Notes: generated by a model from the sequence alone, not told the origin. DNA of 64,000 nucleotides from Gerris lacustris (GCA_951217055.1 OX578281.1:29947101-30011100), one strand, 5' to 3'. Numbered from the stretch's first letter, positions 35,448 through 47,049 are shown. Numbers and translations are program-made.

Positions 35448-36960
35448 TAACTAAATAACCTAAACCTCATTTTAAATTCCATATTAAAATCTTAATTACT
35501 AATATTAACTGTATAAGTCGAGCATATTAATTACTTTATTTGTACGTCTACTTTACTATTATTGCTTCTACTTATATTGTACATAATTTATCTGGGTACT
35601 TCATACTTAAAAAGTTGATATTAAAATTAATTTTGGGTCAAGAGACTTAGAATTTAATTTTGTACCTAAGACATTACTGTCTAGATTAGATTATAGTTAG
35701 TGTCATACTAAGTTTGACCAGGTTCTTGTTGAACTTTGACCTTGCTGGTTCCTTCTCGATATGGTCCATCTAATCCTTGTTTTTATAAAAAGAAAACAAA
35801 GGATTTTTACAAGACTTTAAGCCTCCGTATCACGTTTCTACATCTCCTTTACCTCTCCCTCTTTCTGTACTTCTCTCCCACACTTCGGATACTTAGAGGA
35901 ACCCCCTCCCCCCCTTAACTAGAAGAGTATTTTCTCATGGAACTCTTCAAGCCAAAGTATTAGGAGAGCAAGTTCGGAAATGCTTCGTGTATGAACGGCA
36001 ATAAAATAAGAAAAAAGAACTCAAGACCTCCTGCGCCATAGAGAGAGAAAAAGGACTCCTTTATAGATCGGATCGACATATACACCGAGCAAACGGAAAA
36101 AACTAAATCTTGATTTCTGGTTTTGTTTCTCGGGTTCGTCTCCTTGCCCTTTGAACCCGTGCCGCCGACACTCGGCCAAACCGTCGTGGTACTTTCCTGC
36201 TTTATCCTTCCTTTTTCTCTTTGTTTGAAAATGGCCTCGAAGTATAGTTACAAGCAAAGTTGGTCTGTTAAGTTATCTTTTCCGTTTAGTTAGTGATCTT
36301 ACGAGTCAATTTATGAGTACATTAGTTCTGTACGCTTTGTACCTTTTAGTACGATATATATATATACGAGAAAGATAAAAAGCTATTAACTAATTACGTT
36401 AATATTTATTGTCGGTGAGATAAATAAAACTAATATATCTTTAATTCGTGAATATCCTTTTTAATATGTAAGTCCATTATCTTATAGGAATACAACACGA
36501 GGCTAAAAATCTACAGTAGAAAGTCGATATTCCAAAATTCATAAATTCCACACAAATGTATAAAAGGTTCCCACACACATAATGATGTTAGGGTCAATAC
36601 ATTTAACAAAGATTAAAGATATTGTTGGATTTAAAGAAATTTTCTACCAATATAAACTAGATAATTAAATTTTTACAAGTTTTTGGCCACTTTTGGACCC
36701 CGTGTACCCAAGATTCTGTACAAGATATCGAGTTTTCTTCTTAACACAGTGAAATCAGATATCACATGAGGATAAGATAAATTAGTCTAGTAAAATTAAA
36801 AAAAGGCCTCCAGTAAAAGGTCGAGTATCTATAATTTTAGGATATATACCAATGCCACTATTAAAAAATCCCGTCAAGTACTTTCCAGCAAGCTACTGAA
36901 AGAGTTTCTTCGGTCATAATAATTAATATGTCCTACATTATTTATTTTATTTTTTTCTTG
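35448..36960. other. Spacer with a purine/pyrimidine-skewed part
   Basis: 35740-36260 has C/T-rich then A/G-rich tracts similar in style to the other skewed islands. No gene seen. Confidence 0.35.
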
Positions 36961-37441
36961 AGCCGGGTTTACACGATCCAAGTATATTTGGACCAAGTCA
37001 GTTATGACTACTTTGACGCTACTTGGAAAACAGTGTAAACAGTTTATCAAAGTCAGCTTGGACATCCAAGTTGAGTTGGATGGGTTCTATCAAAGTGGAC
37101 TTTGATGAAAAACAAAATGGCGCCCACCTGACAAATTATGAGAACGAGCAGTGAAAAAATGACAGATGTGAGGATGAGCTGGGTTTTGTTAACCTGAAGG
37201 TGATATATCACCACTGTTTTAAAACTTAATAAGTACAATTTAACTAGAAAGTTCTAGAGGGAAAACAATTTCACACAATCTATCATAACCTCTACTTTAT
37301 AGTGTTCTCAAAGTTCCACTACTTGGACCAAGTATACTTTGATTGTGTTAATCTTACTTCAAAGTTCAACAAACACTTAGGCCAAGTGGATTGGATCAAA
37401 GTGACTTGGACCAAGTATACTTGGATCATGTAAACCAGGCT
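36961..37441. mobile_element. MITE family I, copy 1
   Basis: Ends AGCCGGGTTTACACGATCCA and complement of AGCCTGGTTTACATGATCCA. Multiple subterminal ACTTGGACCAAGTATACTTG palindromes on both ends. The 481-bp element has no reading frame. The relative at 46433-46861 shares ends and several interior blocks (ATCAAAGTCARCTTGGACAT, CAAGTTGAGTT). Confidence 0.87.
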
Positions 37442-37469
37442 TTACACTGACCTTTCGTTTCCGCAAACT

Positions 37470-37760
37470 TGGTTTTTAGGGTTTCGAGGTCATCCTAGAA
37501 ACCCTTATGCATTTGGTGGTTCCGTCTGTCCGTCATGTATTGGATCATATCTATTGTAGCAAGAGACTCGAAATGTAGTATAAAACAAACTTATTTGCCC
37601 AAAAAAAGGAAAAATGTTGCGAACTTGACATCTCAAAATATCTTCGATCAGTGAGCAATTGCGAACTATTTTTTTTTTGTAATTTTTGAATGGGTTATCA
37701 TTTTAAAGGTATTACAAGTAGATCACAAATACATATCATTTTTTCAAAATTGCGCCCATT
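37470..37760 (+). repeat. Family A repeat
   Basis: TTTTTAGGGTTTCGAGGTCA, hairpin to AAACCCTTATGC, CCGTCTGTCCGTCATGTATT, then AATTTTTGAATGGGTTATCA near 37680, matching 3266-3545. Confidence 0.7.
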
Positions 37761-38582
37761 TTACCCTAAAATTACCATAACAAAAACCCCAAAAAAATCC
37801 TCTGGCATTTTGGAAATGTTTTCTTTCTTCTTCATAGTATAAGACAAGAATTCTTAAAAGTTTCTATTTCCATAGTTATTCTCTTTATTATTTATTTATT
37901 ATACTCACAAAAAATGCATATAACTATCAATTGCTACATTATTATTGCTGATTAAGAAAGTTTCAGGTGGAATTTTAAAGATTGAACCATCCTTTGAAAT
38001 TATACTTAACAAATACCCTGATTTATCTCTTTCTCTTAATTTTTTTTATTTTAGTTAGTTTAGCGTTTATATAAAATCAAAGGATCATCACTTTCACTTT
38101 TTTTCTTCAAATCTTCTTCTATTCATCAAATCTTAAAGAATAAGCAGAAAAAAATAAATCTTTCAATAAACTAAACCTTAAAAAAAAGTTAAATAACTTC
38201 AACCCTCATTTTTTTTTTCTTTTAGGTTTTATAATTTTTTTAGAAAATAGTAAAAGAAAAAAATCCCAACGATTTTTTTAAAATCCATCAAATGATATTA
38301 TAAAAAAAAAGTTTCTCATTAACACCTTCCAATTCTTGAAAAAAAAAATCCTTTCATCAAGGATTGATTTCATTTATTTACTGAAGTTGTGGCTTTTTTG
38401 AGAAAAAAAAAAAATCAAGTTAAAGACCTTCTTTGAATACAAAAAAGCAAAGAAAAGTTGAAACATTATTTAAATGAAAAAATAAAAAAAAGAAAGATAT
38501 GATAAAGTCAGCAAGAGAACTCCATCATCTTTATTTAAAATATCCTTTGAACCGTGTTAAACTGATATGAAATTATCGAAGA

Positions 38583-38586
<4 letters not shown>
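37761..38586. other. A/T homopolymer-rich region, no gene seen
   Basis: Many A and T runs of 7-12 bp; no features. Confidence 0.4.

Positions 38587-38674
<88 letters not shown>
38587..38674. repeat. (TA)n microsatellite
   Basis: About 88 bp of uninterrupted TA dinucleotide. Confidence 0.97.
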
Positions 38675-38676
<2 letters not shown>

Positions 38677-39750
38677 TGTTTGTTTATTTTTTGAACTGCG
38701 TTGGTGTCATTCACTTGTGTTTTTTTTTTGTATATCTATTCATTTTTATAAGTAGAAGAATATTTTTTATAAAAATAAAAAGTTCAAAAGAAAAAGTTAA
38801 TGGATGTTTTGATGCTTTTTATAATTTTTTATAAAAAAAAAAAAAATTTACCTTGAATTGACACTGTCTTTACTAGAGATCGATTAATTATGCCTTTCCC
38901 TTTTCTTTTAGTTAAAAGCGACATTTTTTTTATGTTTTGTTAAGGTGTTTTAATATAAGATGAGATGGAAAAAAGGAAGAAATTATGAAAGACCTCGTTG
39001 ATAAATATAGGAAATAAATAATATTAATATTGAGAAAATTTACAATTGAACAGTGATGCGTTCTTATTACATATATTGATTCGCTTAGGCGGTACAACGT
39101 ACAGATGTATGATGTGTGAAGTAGTCGGAACTCTCCACCACGGGGCTAGTAAAATGGGTCTACTTCCATTAGGCCTAATTGCGAGGTTCGAACAAATGGT
39201 TCGTCCTACCCGTCTAGTAGGAAGTACTAGATAACTACTACTACTGCTACTTATTATATTGATTATAGTGTGTTTAAATGTTATTTTAGATTAAATCGGA
39301 AATTTGATAATCCATCATTTTCATTTACCTAAAATATTGATTCTTATTAGTTTGTGGTCCCCTATTATGTTTTTTAAGAGTTTAGTCAAAAAAAGTTAAA
39401 GACTATTTCATAAATATGATTTTATTTCGTCCAAGAAGATGTCCAAGACCTATGTTGTGCTGATGTAGTTTTAAATTCGGTTGTAACCATTGCAATTAGT
39501 TGTACTAACTATTACCAATATTAAAGTCCCTCGGTAACTCGCATATAGAAGAGGAGTAGAGAGGTAATCCGGAGGTTCTCCATGGTGACTGAAAGCCCGT
39601 AACAATGAAATTTATATCGCAAATCGCTTCTTACGAATATTCTCGCTGACCCTGTGCACAATGACAACTCGTTAAATGCACTGAAAAAGGCACTTGTTTA
39701 GATAGTTACTACCTTTTAAGGGAGTAACCAATTCGTTTTTTTATTTATAT
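38675..39750. other. Spacer, no firm feature
   Basis: 39080-39235 is less AT-rich and holds a weak tRNA-like pair (TAGTAAAATGG near 39148, GGTTCGAACAA near 39185), which may be an old SINE. The frame at 39046-39234 has no recognised domain. Confidence 0.3.
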
Positions 39751-39765
39751 GACCTTGTTTAGTAG

Positions 39766-40243
39766 AGGATAATAAAAATAGTCTCTCCACGTTAACTGGC
39801 TAATTTGTTTATTATGATTAACATAGCAGCTTTCAGCCTTCATAAGGCCATCATCAGTGCCGGAATGTGGAAGAAGTAGAGTTACATTATACAAGAAAGT
39901 AGTTAAATGATAGTTAGAGGAGGGTAAAAGTAGATAATAAGTGAGTCCAGTCTACTTCATGTCGGAGATCAAGGTAAGACTCTTACCTTTGAGTCTTACC
40001 TTGATCTCCGACATGAAGTAGACTGGACTCACTTATTATCTACTTTTACCCTCCTCTAACTATCATTTAACTACTTTCTTGTATAATGTAACTCTACTTC
40101 TTCCACATTCCGGCACTGATGATGGCCTTATGAAGGCTGAAAGCTGCTATGTTAATCATAATAAACAAATTAACCAGTTAACGTGGAGAGACTATTTTTA
40201 TTATCCATTAAGATGACCTCCATAGACGCTCCCATATCTACAA
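39766..40243. mobile_element. Foldback element: 216-bp near-perfect palindrome with tail
   Basis: Arms 39767-39982 and 39991-40206 are reverse complements with one mismatch noticed, around an 8-nt loop TTACCTTT. A 37-bp unpaired tail (40207-40243) follows. The 11-bp direct repeat TTGTTTAGTAG at 39755-39765 and 40244-40254 looks like a target-site duplication of the whole unit, tail included. Each arm contains CTGATGA-stem-GAAA. Such near identity suggests a young inversion-dimer. Confidence 0.9.
40116..40149 (+). ncRNA. Hammerhead-like core in the palindrome arm (candidate)
   Basis: CTGATGA (40116-40122), U, a 6-bp hairpin GGCCUU/AAGGCU with loop AUG, GAAA (40139-40142), then GCUGCUA that could form a 2-bp stem III with CUG loop. 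As at 5444 an extra U precedes stem II and a good stem I is not visible. The perfect palindrome would compete with this fold in a long transcript. Confidence 0.2.
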
Positions 40244-40254
40244 TTGTTTAGTAG

Positions 40255-40924
40255 GTTACTCCCCTTTGTAAATTGTGGGAAATTCGAAAAACGCGGGAGG
40301 GGAGCCAATGAGATCTCGAGATTTTGGCGGGTAAATAGGCAAACAAAAATATCTCTGGATAACCTTAAGATAACCACTCAGTGGTTTTATTTTTTCCCTA
40401 ACATAGGTTGGCCAATCTGAGCTACCAGATTTACAAAGTATAAGGCATGAGTATATAGTTACACACCACGTTAATGCTGCACATTTAATTTATCCAAGCC
40501 ACGTATATTGTATACTAGCTTCCACCCCGCGCTCCACGCGGGGCTCATGCTAGGTATTAGTGGCTATGTTTCCTATAATCATGTAGGCCTAGCAATTAAA
40601 TTAAATTCCTAAATAGTTTTGGTTTCCAAAGCCTTCTAGGAATAAAATCAGGACTATATTACACATCATTAATATAATACTCTCCAAATCGTAGTTTGGA
40701 GTCTATCTGTACATTTAAAAAATAGCCAATGGAAACTAAGTAATATAGCAATAAAAAACAATGCTAAATAAATATAATAAATAAGAAAATAAAAGTAGTC
40801 AAAACCAATTAGATTGGGAAGCCATTGAACAATCATCAACCATGATGGTGCATTAATTTAATTATACCAGCCTCTTCTCTCAATATGGCTGTTGCACCAG
40901 TAAATATTTGATAATTCTAGTTTT
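40255..40924. other. Spacer with GC hairpin
   Basis: A CCCCGCG-CTCCA-CGCGGGG hairpin at 40522-40540 is followed six bases later by CTAG. Phrases like CTAGCTTCCACCCCGCG begin many arthropod repeats of uncertain class. No gene seen. Confidence 0.45.
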
Positions 40925-41650
40925 GGGAAAAATTAATAAAATAATAAATACTCGATTTAAAGAGCATTAGTGTGAGGTGTAAGCGCCCTAATCAGAAATT
41001 AAATCGGTCAACAATTGCGGACCATAAGCCCTCAAAGTCAAATATATTTTTTAAAAAAGTCAATTTAAGGTAGAACCGATGGAGTTACGACAAAAAGTCA
41101 TACGACCAAAGTTGTAGATTTGTAGACTGCTGGCGCAATCAGCTTGTCGATACGACTTACCGTTTAGCCACAATAAGCTTCCAAAAAAACTTTTAAGTGC
41201 GTCCGCCATCTTTAATTTTTTAAGGGGGGTAAACATATATTTTTTTAACTTTTCGGATTTTTCCAGCCGGGTTGGGCCAATTTCCGACCAAACGCAAAAA
41301 ACCGCGAGTCTCTAGGTGGTCTAGAAGTACCCAAACGTTTTGAATAGCGAGTCTGTGGGGTTTGTTTACGGTGGGTCAAACAATTTTTTTATTTATTTTT
41401 TTATTTACTTTGGTTCTACTTAATATTTTTCGATGAAACCAAGCCTACAAATTGCGCAACATGTTTGCGCTCATCTCAGAAAAAAAAACGATATCGCTTA
41501 GCCAGTTTTGCGCCTATAAAGTTTGACTGAGGTGACAGACATACATACATCCACACATACACGAAATAAGTTAAGGCCGGATTCGGTTTTCAGAATGTAT
41601 AACATGAAAAAGTATCCAACAATTTTTCAATTCTGACCAATGTACAGACA
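40925..41650 (+). repeat. Family G repeat, copy 2 (longer)
   Basis: First 280 bp match 21975-22265; it then continues through AAGCCTACAAATTGCGCAAC (41447-41466) and AGTTTGACTGAGGTGACAGACATACATACA near 41520-41550 (the first 20 bases quoted run AGTTTGACTGAGGTGACAGA in the sequence). A piece of this segment is repeated inverted at 43260-43345. Confidence 0.75.
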
Positions 41651-42239
41651 AAACTTTAATTTCATATATATAGATGTTAATAAAAATGCAGTATCTATAT
41701 ACAATTTTTTTAAAACCTCGCTGATCCGGACGACCCTCTGCCTGGATTCATCCGGACTAACGGGGTCCTACTGTATATAGTTTTATAAGCTCTCTGGCAG
41801 GACTAAGCCAGAGATAATAAATAGAGAAGATAGTCAATTTCCCTCTTGTTAAGGTTAGAGTGGAGGAGAAACATCTCCTTACAGTTTAAAATAGATGGTA
41901 GCGACTCCCGTAGGCAGGGGCGGATGGGGGTACCGGGAAGCCGGGAAATTTCCCGAAGCGCCGCCAAGCCAATTGAAAAAAAAACAAAAAAAAAAAAAAA
42001 AAAAACAAAAAAAAAACCAATATTAAAGTTTTATTTGATTAACTTCTTAAATGTTTATTATTATGTTATAGTATCAGTGCAGTGCTACTGATATAATAAG
42101 AGCACAATTTTCATTTAATAAAAAACCGTACAGACAGCAAGCAATAAATGGGTTATATAGACTAAATGAAAATGTGGCTAGCGCCTTTATGGTTATTGCT
42201 GTATCACTGAAAAGAGTAAGAAACGAGCCTCACGGCCAC

Positions 42240-42440
42240 TCCGTAGCCGGAGCTGTAGCTTTTACACTGGGAGTTTTTTACGGCTCTCGCTCCGGAGCCG
42301 TAGCATTCACACTGGGAGCCTATTATGGCTCTCGCTCCGGAGCCGGAGCAAGCTTTCATACTGGGAGCCTTTTACGGCTCTCGCTCCGGAGCCGGAGCGT
42401 AGCTTTCATAGTGGTAGCCTTTTACGGCTCTCACTCCGGA
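42240..42440 (+). repeat. GC-rich minisatellite inside the hAT-type element
   Basis: About four units of roughly 55-60 bp built around CACTGGGAGCCTTTTACGGC and TCTCGCTCCGGAGCCG, 60% GC or more by eye, in an otherwise AT-rich window. TCCGGA and GGAGCCGGAGC palindromic pieces recur. It translates as a Gly/Ala/Ser-rich frame (42174-42509), probably not a protein. Confidence 0.85.
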
Positions 42441-42582
42441 GTTAGAGCCGCAAAAGGAGCCCGCGCCGCTCTTGCTCTTCTCTTTAGTCTCCCTCCAACT
42501 ATGGATTAGACGCGTTGTATATTGTTCTCTGTACTATTCACTTAACCGCCGGAGCGGCGCCGTCGTCATCATCAACAAACAA

Positions 42583-42725
42583 ATTTTAGAAATAGAACTT
42601 TGTGGGTTCATCCTATCAATGAAAAACGAGACGAAGTAGGTGTGTTTACATTATTTCGCGGTTTACGGTGCGATGAAAAGAACGTAAAAGTTCCAAACCA
42701 TCTTTTTTGCGGCGCCGCGCCGCAT
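42583..42725 (+). pseudogene. PIF/Harbinger transposase N-terminal scrap
   Basis: Frame reads RNRTLWVHPINEKRDEVGVF then TLFRGLRCDEKNVKV. The WVHPIN-x-KR....F..L...LR-D-x-K pattern is the hallmark start of HARBI1-like/PIF transposases, before the catalytic DDE domain. After about 40 codons the similarity stops and none of the DDE region follows. It lies within an element with hAT-type ends, so either a captured fragment or a nested, internally deleted Harbinger element. Confidence 0.6.
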
Positions 42726-43259
42726 CGCTTCAAAACTAGCTTGAAATTTCTCTTCCTCTTCGCGACTTCCCTCGTTTATATATTTTTGTTTTCTCCGCTG
42801 GTTTTATTTTTTATCCACTTGTACAGCTATGCTTTTAAAAATAAATAATATATTTTAAGCTATACTTTTAAAAATAAAGTGTTGTATTTTAATAATAATA
42901 GTACATATTGTTTATTATTAAATGATTATTATTAGTCCAGTCATTTTAGGTTTTCTGTTCCAAAAACATATTCCAAATCGGCAATGAGATCGTGGTCGCG
43001 TTAATAGATATTCAAGGGCAAAGATAAAAAAATTCGGTTATTTGCGAAAAATGCGGTTATTTTTTGTCTAAAAACGTGACGCCGCGCTGGTTATTATGTT
43101 TTCCCGCGCCGGAAGGTACCTCCCCATCCGCCCCTGCCCGTAGGGCGTCCGTGGGGCCAGGGAAAGAAAGAATTAATTCTCGTACCTGTAAAAATAATCT
43201 CTGATCTAAACAGGTCCTTGTATTGTAGATAAGGACCAACTCGTCAAACTTTAAAGCGA

Positions 43260-43345
43260 TCAAAACTCAAAACTGGCTAAGCGATATCGATTTTTTTTTT
43301 CAGAGATGAGCGCAAACATGTTGCGCAATTTGTAGGCTCACTATT
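43260..43345 (-). repeat. Inverted piece of family G
   Basis: Reverse complement of about 41446-41520: AGCCTACAAATTGCGCAACA, GTTTGCGCTCATCTC, CGATATCGCTTAGCCAGTTT. Together with the plus copy it brackets the hAT-type insertion. Confidence 0.85.
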
Positions 43346-43440
43346 TTGTATCCTCGACACTAAAATTAAAAATTAAATTTTGTTGATTTGTTGTAGTTAA
43401 TAAGTTTGTTTTGCGTCAGAAAATGTTTTTACTGGTCTTA

Positions 43441-43735
43441 TATTACTTTGCTTTGTAAGTTTCATCGCACACCTATTACCCCAATTTTTTGAACCACTTC
43501 CCGTCTATCAATCTTCCCCAAATTTTGCACATGGAAACAATTTAGGCGAAGAATACAGAAAATACAAAAAAAAAAAAATGGAAAAAAAAAACAACAACAA
43601 AAACATAGTCTCATATTACTTTGCTTTGTAAGTTTCATCGCACACCTATTACCCCAATTTTTTGAACCACTTCCGTTCTTTCAATCTTCCCCAAATTTTA
43701 CACATGGAAACAATTTAGGTGAAGAATACAGAAAA
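43441..43735 (+). repeat. Two-copy direct repeat of about 123 bp
   Basis: TATTACTTTGCTTTGTAAGT...GAAGAATACAGAAA at 43441-43562 and 43613-43735, over 95% identical by eye, separated by an A-rich linker. Confidence 0.92.
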
Positions 43736-44644
43736 AAAAGTTGAAAATAAGACCAGTTTTTAAAAATGGTATTTTTATATTAATTATTAAATTTTAACGA
43801 GTAGAGTATAATTTTAAAAGAAAATGGGGGACAAAGAATAGAGAGGGGGGACAGACAAACATCATTTACTATTACTGGATAAATCAGATCTAGTAGAACT
43901 TACTTGGATGAGAGAAACTTGGCTACACCTATGATCCTGATCTCACAATGTTTTACGCGACACTTGGCTTATTTTTTTACATAAGTGTTCTTGTTAAGAT
44001 TCCTAACGTCTACTTTTGTTACAATGAACCATGGCTTACCATATCATGACCCATTAAGGCATCCAAAATTGGATTACCATAGGGAATCCTATGGGCAAAC
44101 AACAGGGGCAGAATAAAATTTGGACAAAAGGATATACCAGGAATGTTTTTTGGCTCAGATGTGCTACTTAGGAACTTACAGAACATAATTATTTTTTTAA
44201 AAAATATATAAATAACCAATTGGACTCATTTCAGTTTTTAATCCAATTACTTTCAAATAAAATTTATGTATAACTCGCGATTCCATTAAATGTGGAATCG
44301 TACTTATAGAAGACCATAAAAAAGGCAAGAAAATTTATAATAACAGTCATTTAGTTATTTAAAACATTTTTAATGTTGTATATAATATTAAATAGAACGG
44401 TAAAAAATCCTTTGGTACTTAATGTAGTAATAAATAAAATACTGCGAATGAAAAAAAAAAAAGAAAAGAAGATAACAATAATACTAAAGGGAAAAGGTTG
44501 AATCAAGTTTTTAACCTCATTTTAATCCATAAAAAAAGGAAAAAAAAAAACACGAGAAAAGATCTAAATTAAATTATAATTTCAATTGGTTGAATTAAAA
44601 TGTTTTACAAGGCTGGAGACAAACAACCAATGAGGAACAAGAAA

Positions 44645-44678
<34 letters not shown>

Positions 44679-45400
44679 AAGGAGGGTTAGAACTTTGAGT
44701 CTTCATTAAACAGACCAATTAAGTTTTAAAAAAAGAAGTTAAATGTTGTAACAAAAAAAAGACATTTTTTTATTTTTCTCTTTTCTTATTTTTTTATTAA
44801 TTCGCTTTTTAAGGGGATTTTAGAGGGGTGAGGTAGGAATAAAAGTTTTTTTACCCCTATAAAGTCCAAAATAAAAGTGGTTAGATTTAAAAAAAAAACA
44901 AAAAAAAAAACAAGATAAAACAAAAAATCTTCAAGATCAATTTAATCCTTCCTTTATAATATTATTAATCTTATGATTTCATTATCCTTAAGAAAACCAG
45001 TTCTTATAGTATAAAGATAAAAATATATATTATTTTATAAATAAAAAAAAAATAAATAAAATAAAAACCAAAATAAATAAATAAAATAGATGGTTACAGT
45101 TTTGTTTCCCTTATCCATTTATTTTATTTTATCTACATAATTTTTACTTAAAAATAATTAAATATATATTTTTTATTACAATTTTTTAAGTGTTGCGTTG
45201 AAGTATATAAAAAGAGAAACATTTATACTTGAATATCTTGATTATATCGAAAGTATTTTTTTTTTCTTTTTTTTTACAAAAAAAAAATAAAATCTAGAAA
45301 AAGAAATAGAAGTGGAGGTGAAGGTTCTCCTTAGGGAACTCCCACCAAGGGTTTCTTAAGTTTGGTTTTTTTGTGTGTTCACTGTTGAACTGTTACCGTC
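43736..45400. other. A/T homopolymer-rich region with 32-bp poly-A
   Basis: Pure A run at 44646-44677 preceded by ACAAGAAAC, possibly a retroposon tail. Many shorter A/T runs. No gene seen. Confidence 0.4.
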
Positions 45401-45419
45401 TTTTCTAATGGAGTAAAAA

Positions 45420-46280
45420 GGGGAGAAAAAAAGAAAAGTTTCTTCGAAGGGAACGGTACAGGGAACGAACCCTAATTATTGAGCATCTTAATTAGAAAAA
45501 GGGAGGTTGGATGGAGGGAGATGGGGTCCCTTATATAAGAAAGAAGGAATAAGGGAGGCACAAAAATCACTACCCTTGGAGAAGAAAACGAAGAGGGATT
45601 TTAATTTTTACACAAATCGCATTTTCTCCCTACTCTGTTACTCCTTAGAGCCAAGAGGTTTAAACTCCCTTTCCATAGAAGTATAGATTCTCCCTTGACT
45701 AACTCTAAGGGTAGAAGAACCTTTGCTTTCACGACTCAAAAAAACCCTTTCCATAACCTTACTCGGTTTTAAAAAAATCCCTTTTTCCCTCGCTTTTCCA
45801 GTGTTTTTTCAAGAAGGAGGGATAAATGTATATATATATATATATATGTATATATAGAGAGAGAGAGAGAGAAAGAGAGGAAAAATCCCTAAGACCTTTT
45901 TCTTCCCAATCTACCCTTGTATCCATGGAGACCAATCCCTTCGCTCCTAACTCCCCCCCCCCCTGTTTCTTCAACCCTTTTTCTTGATCTTTTTGAATTG
46001 ACTTCGTCCAAAAAACCACCCCTTCTCCTTAAAAAATATCAAGAAACAAGTAAAAAAGGGAAGGATTTTACTCGGGAGTCTCCGATAACGAATTTTCTTC
46101 CTAAGTTCGGTTTTTGAGGGCAAAAATCCCTTCTTTCCCTTTTTGAGTTTTTCGCCCTCTTAGATGAAAATCGGATAAGTTTTATTTTTGAAAAATAAGA
46201 AGCTATAAGGGGGATGGGAATAAGCAGGTCTTAAAATACTTGTTTTTGTACTTTTTAAGCCTCCCTCCCCCTCTTTCTCT
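45420..46280. other. Purine-rich then pyrimidine-rich island
   Basis: Plus strand A/G-rich to about 45600, then C/T-rich to 46280, with a (TA)n(GA)n microsatellite at 45826-45872 and C-run near 45953-45963. Overlapping open frames on both strands are compositional. Confidence 0.45.
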
Positions 46281-46432
46281 ACTTATTAACATTAAAATCA
46301 ATGTTGTCTTAGATTCTCATTTAGTCCAAAGGTCAAGTAAAATTGTTTTATAAATATAAACATTATTGTATTATTAATAAAAAATAATCAGTGTTAGTCA
46401 AAACATTAAGTGACTAAATTGATGACTATCTA

Positions 46433-46861
46433 AAGCCGCGTCTACACGATCCAAGTTGACTTGGACCAAATCAGTTTTGACACTATTTTGACGCTACTTG
46501 GATCGTGTAAACAGGTTATCAAAGTCAACTTGGACATCCAAGTTGAGTTAGAAGTTATTTGATCTAAGTAGACTTGGATGGCGTCAACCATATGATTATG
46601 AAAAGAAAGCTGTCAAAAATGAGAAAAGACGAAAAGTTGTGACGGATTTGTTTATAAGAGGGGTATTGACAGCTTTGATTTCTTTTAAAGTTTTTTTTTT
46701 TTCCTTTGCTTCTAAATGGTTTTTTTTGACAAGTTCCCCTACTTGGACCAAGTATACTTGGATCGTGTAAACCTGCATTAAAATTTCATTTTTACTTTGA
46801 CCAAGTAGATTTGATCAAAATTACTTGGTCCAAGTCTACTTGGATCGTGTAAACCCACCTT
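46433..46861. mobile_element. MITE family I, copy 2
   Basis: Ends AAGCCGCGTCTACACGATCC and complement of AAGGTGGGTTTACACGATCC; an extra internal copy of TACTTGGATCGTGTAAAC at about 46494 and 46752. Subterminal ACTTGGACCAAGTATACTTG blocks as in copy 1. 429 bp, no coding. Confidence 0.88.
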
Positions 46862-47049
46862 AAGAGTGAAACAAAATTTTGATAAACAAGATGTCTAAAT
46901 TTAGAAGTCCCTTCAAAAATAACCAATGGTTTGCAAAGATAAGAAATCTTTTAAGAAAATTTAAATTAAAAAATCTGATTAAGTAAACCAGAAACTCAAA
47001 GTAAAAATGTTTGGAATAATCAAATATTTAGAAAAATATTTATTGTCAT

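Larger units (their letters stand above)
41915..43136. mobile_element. hAT-type nonautonomous DNA transposon, 1.2 kb
   Basis: Terminal inverted repeat CAGGGGCGGATGGGG (15 bp, extending to GGTACC with a 1-2 bp indel) at 41915 and 43136, and an exact 8-bp target duplication CCCGTAGG at 41907-41914 and 43137-43144. CAGGGGCGG ends with 8-bp duplications are typical of hAT. The interior holds a poly-A/CA-rich tract (41970-42017), a GC-rich minisatellite and a PIF/Harbinger-like coding scrap, but no hAT transposase. Removing it rejoins GCGACTCCCGTAGG to GCGTCCG of the host sequence. Confidence 0.93.

Noticed and set aside
40522..40552. Helitron 3' end (hairpin then CTAG)
   Set aside because: The hairpin is only six bases from CTAG, the following base is G rather than T, and no TC 5' end or Rep/helicase text was found.
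42174..42509. 111-codon Gly/Ala/Ser-rich protein
   Set aside because: Coincides with the GC minisatellite; the frame is a by-product of repeat units without stops.
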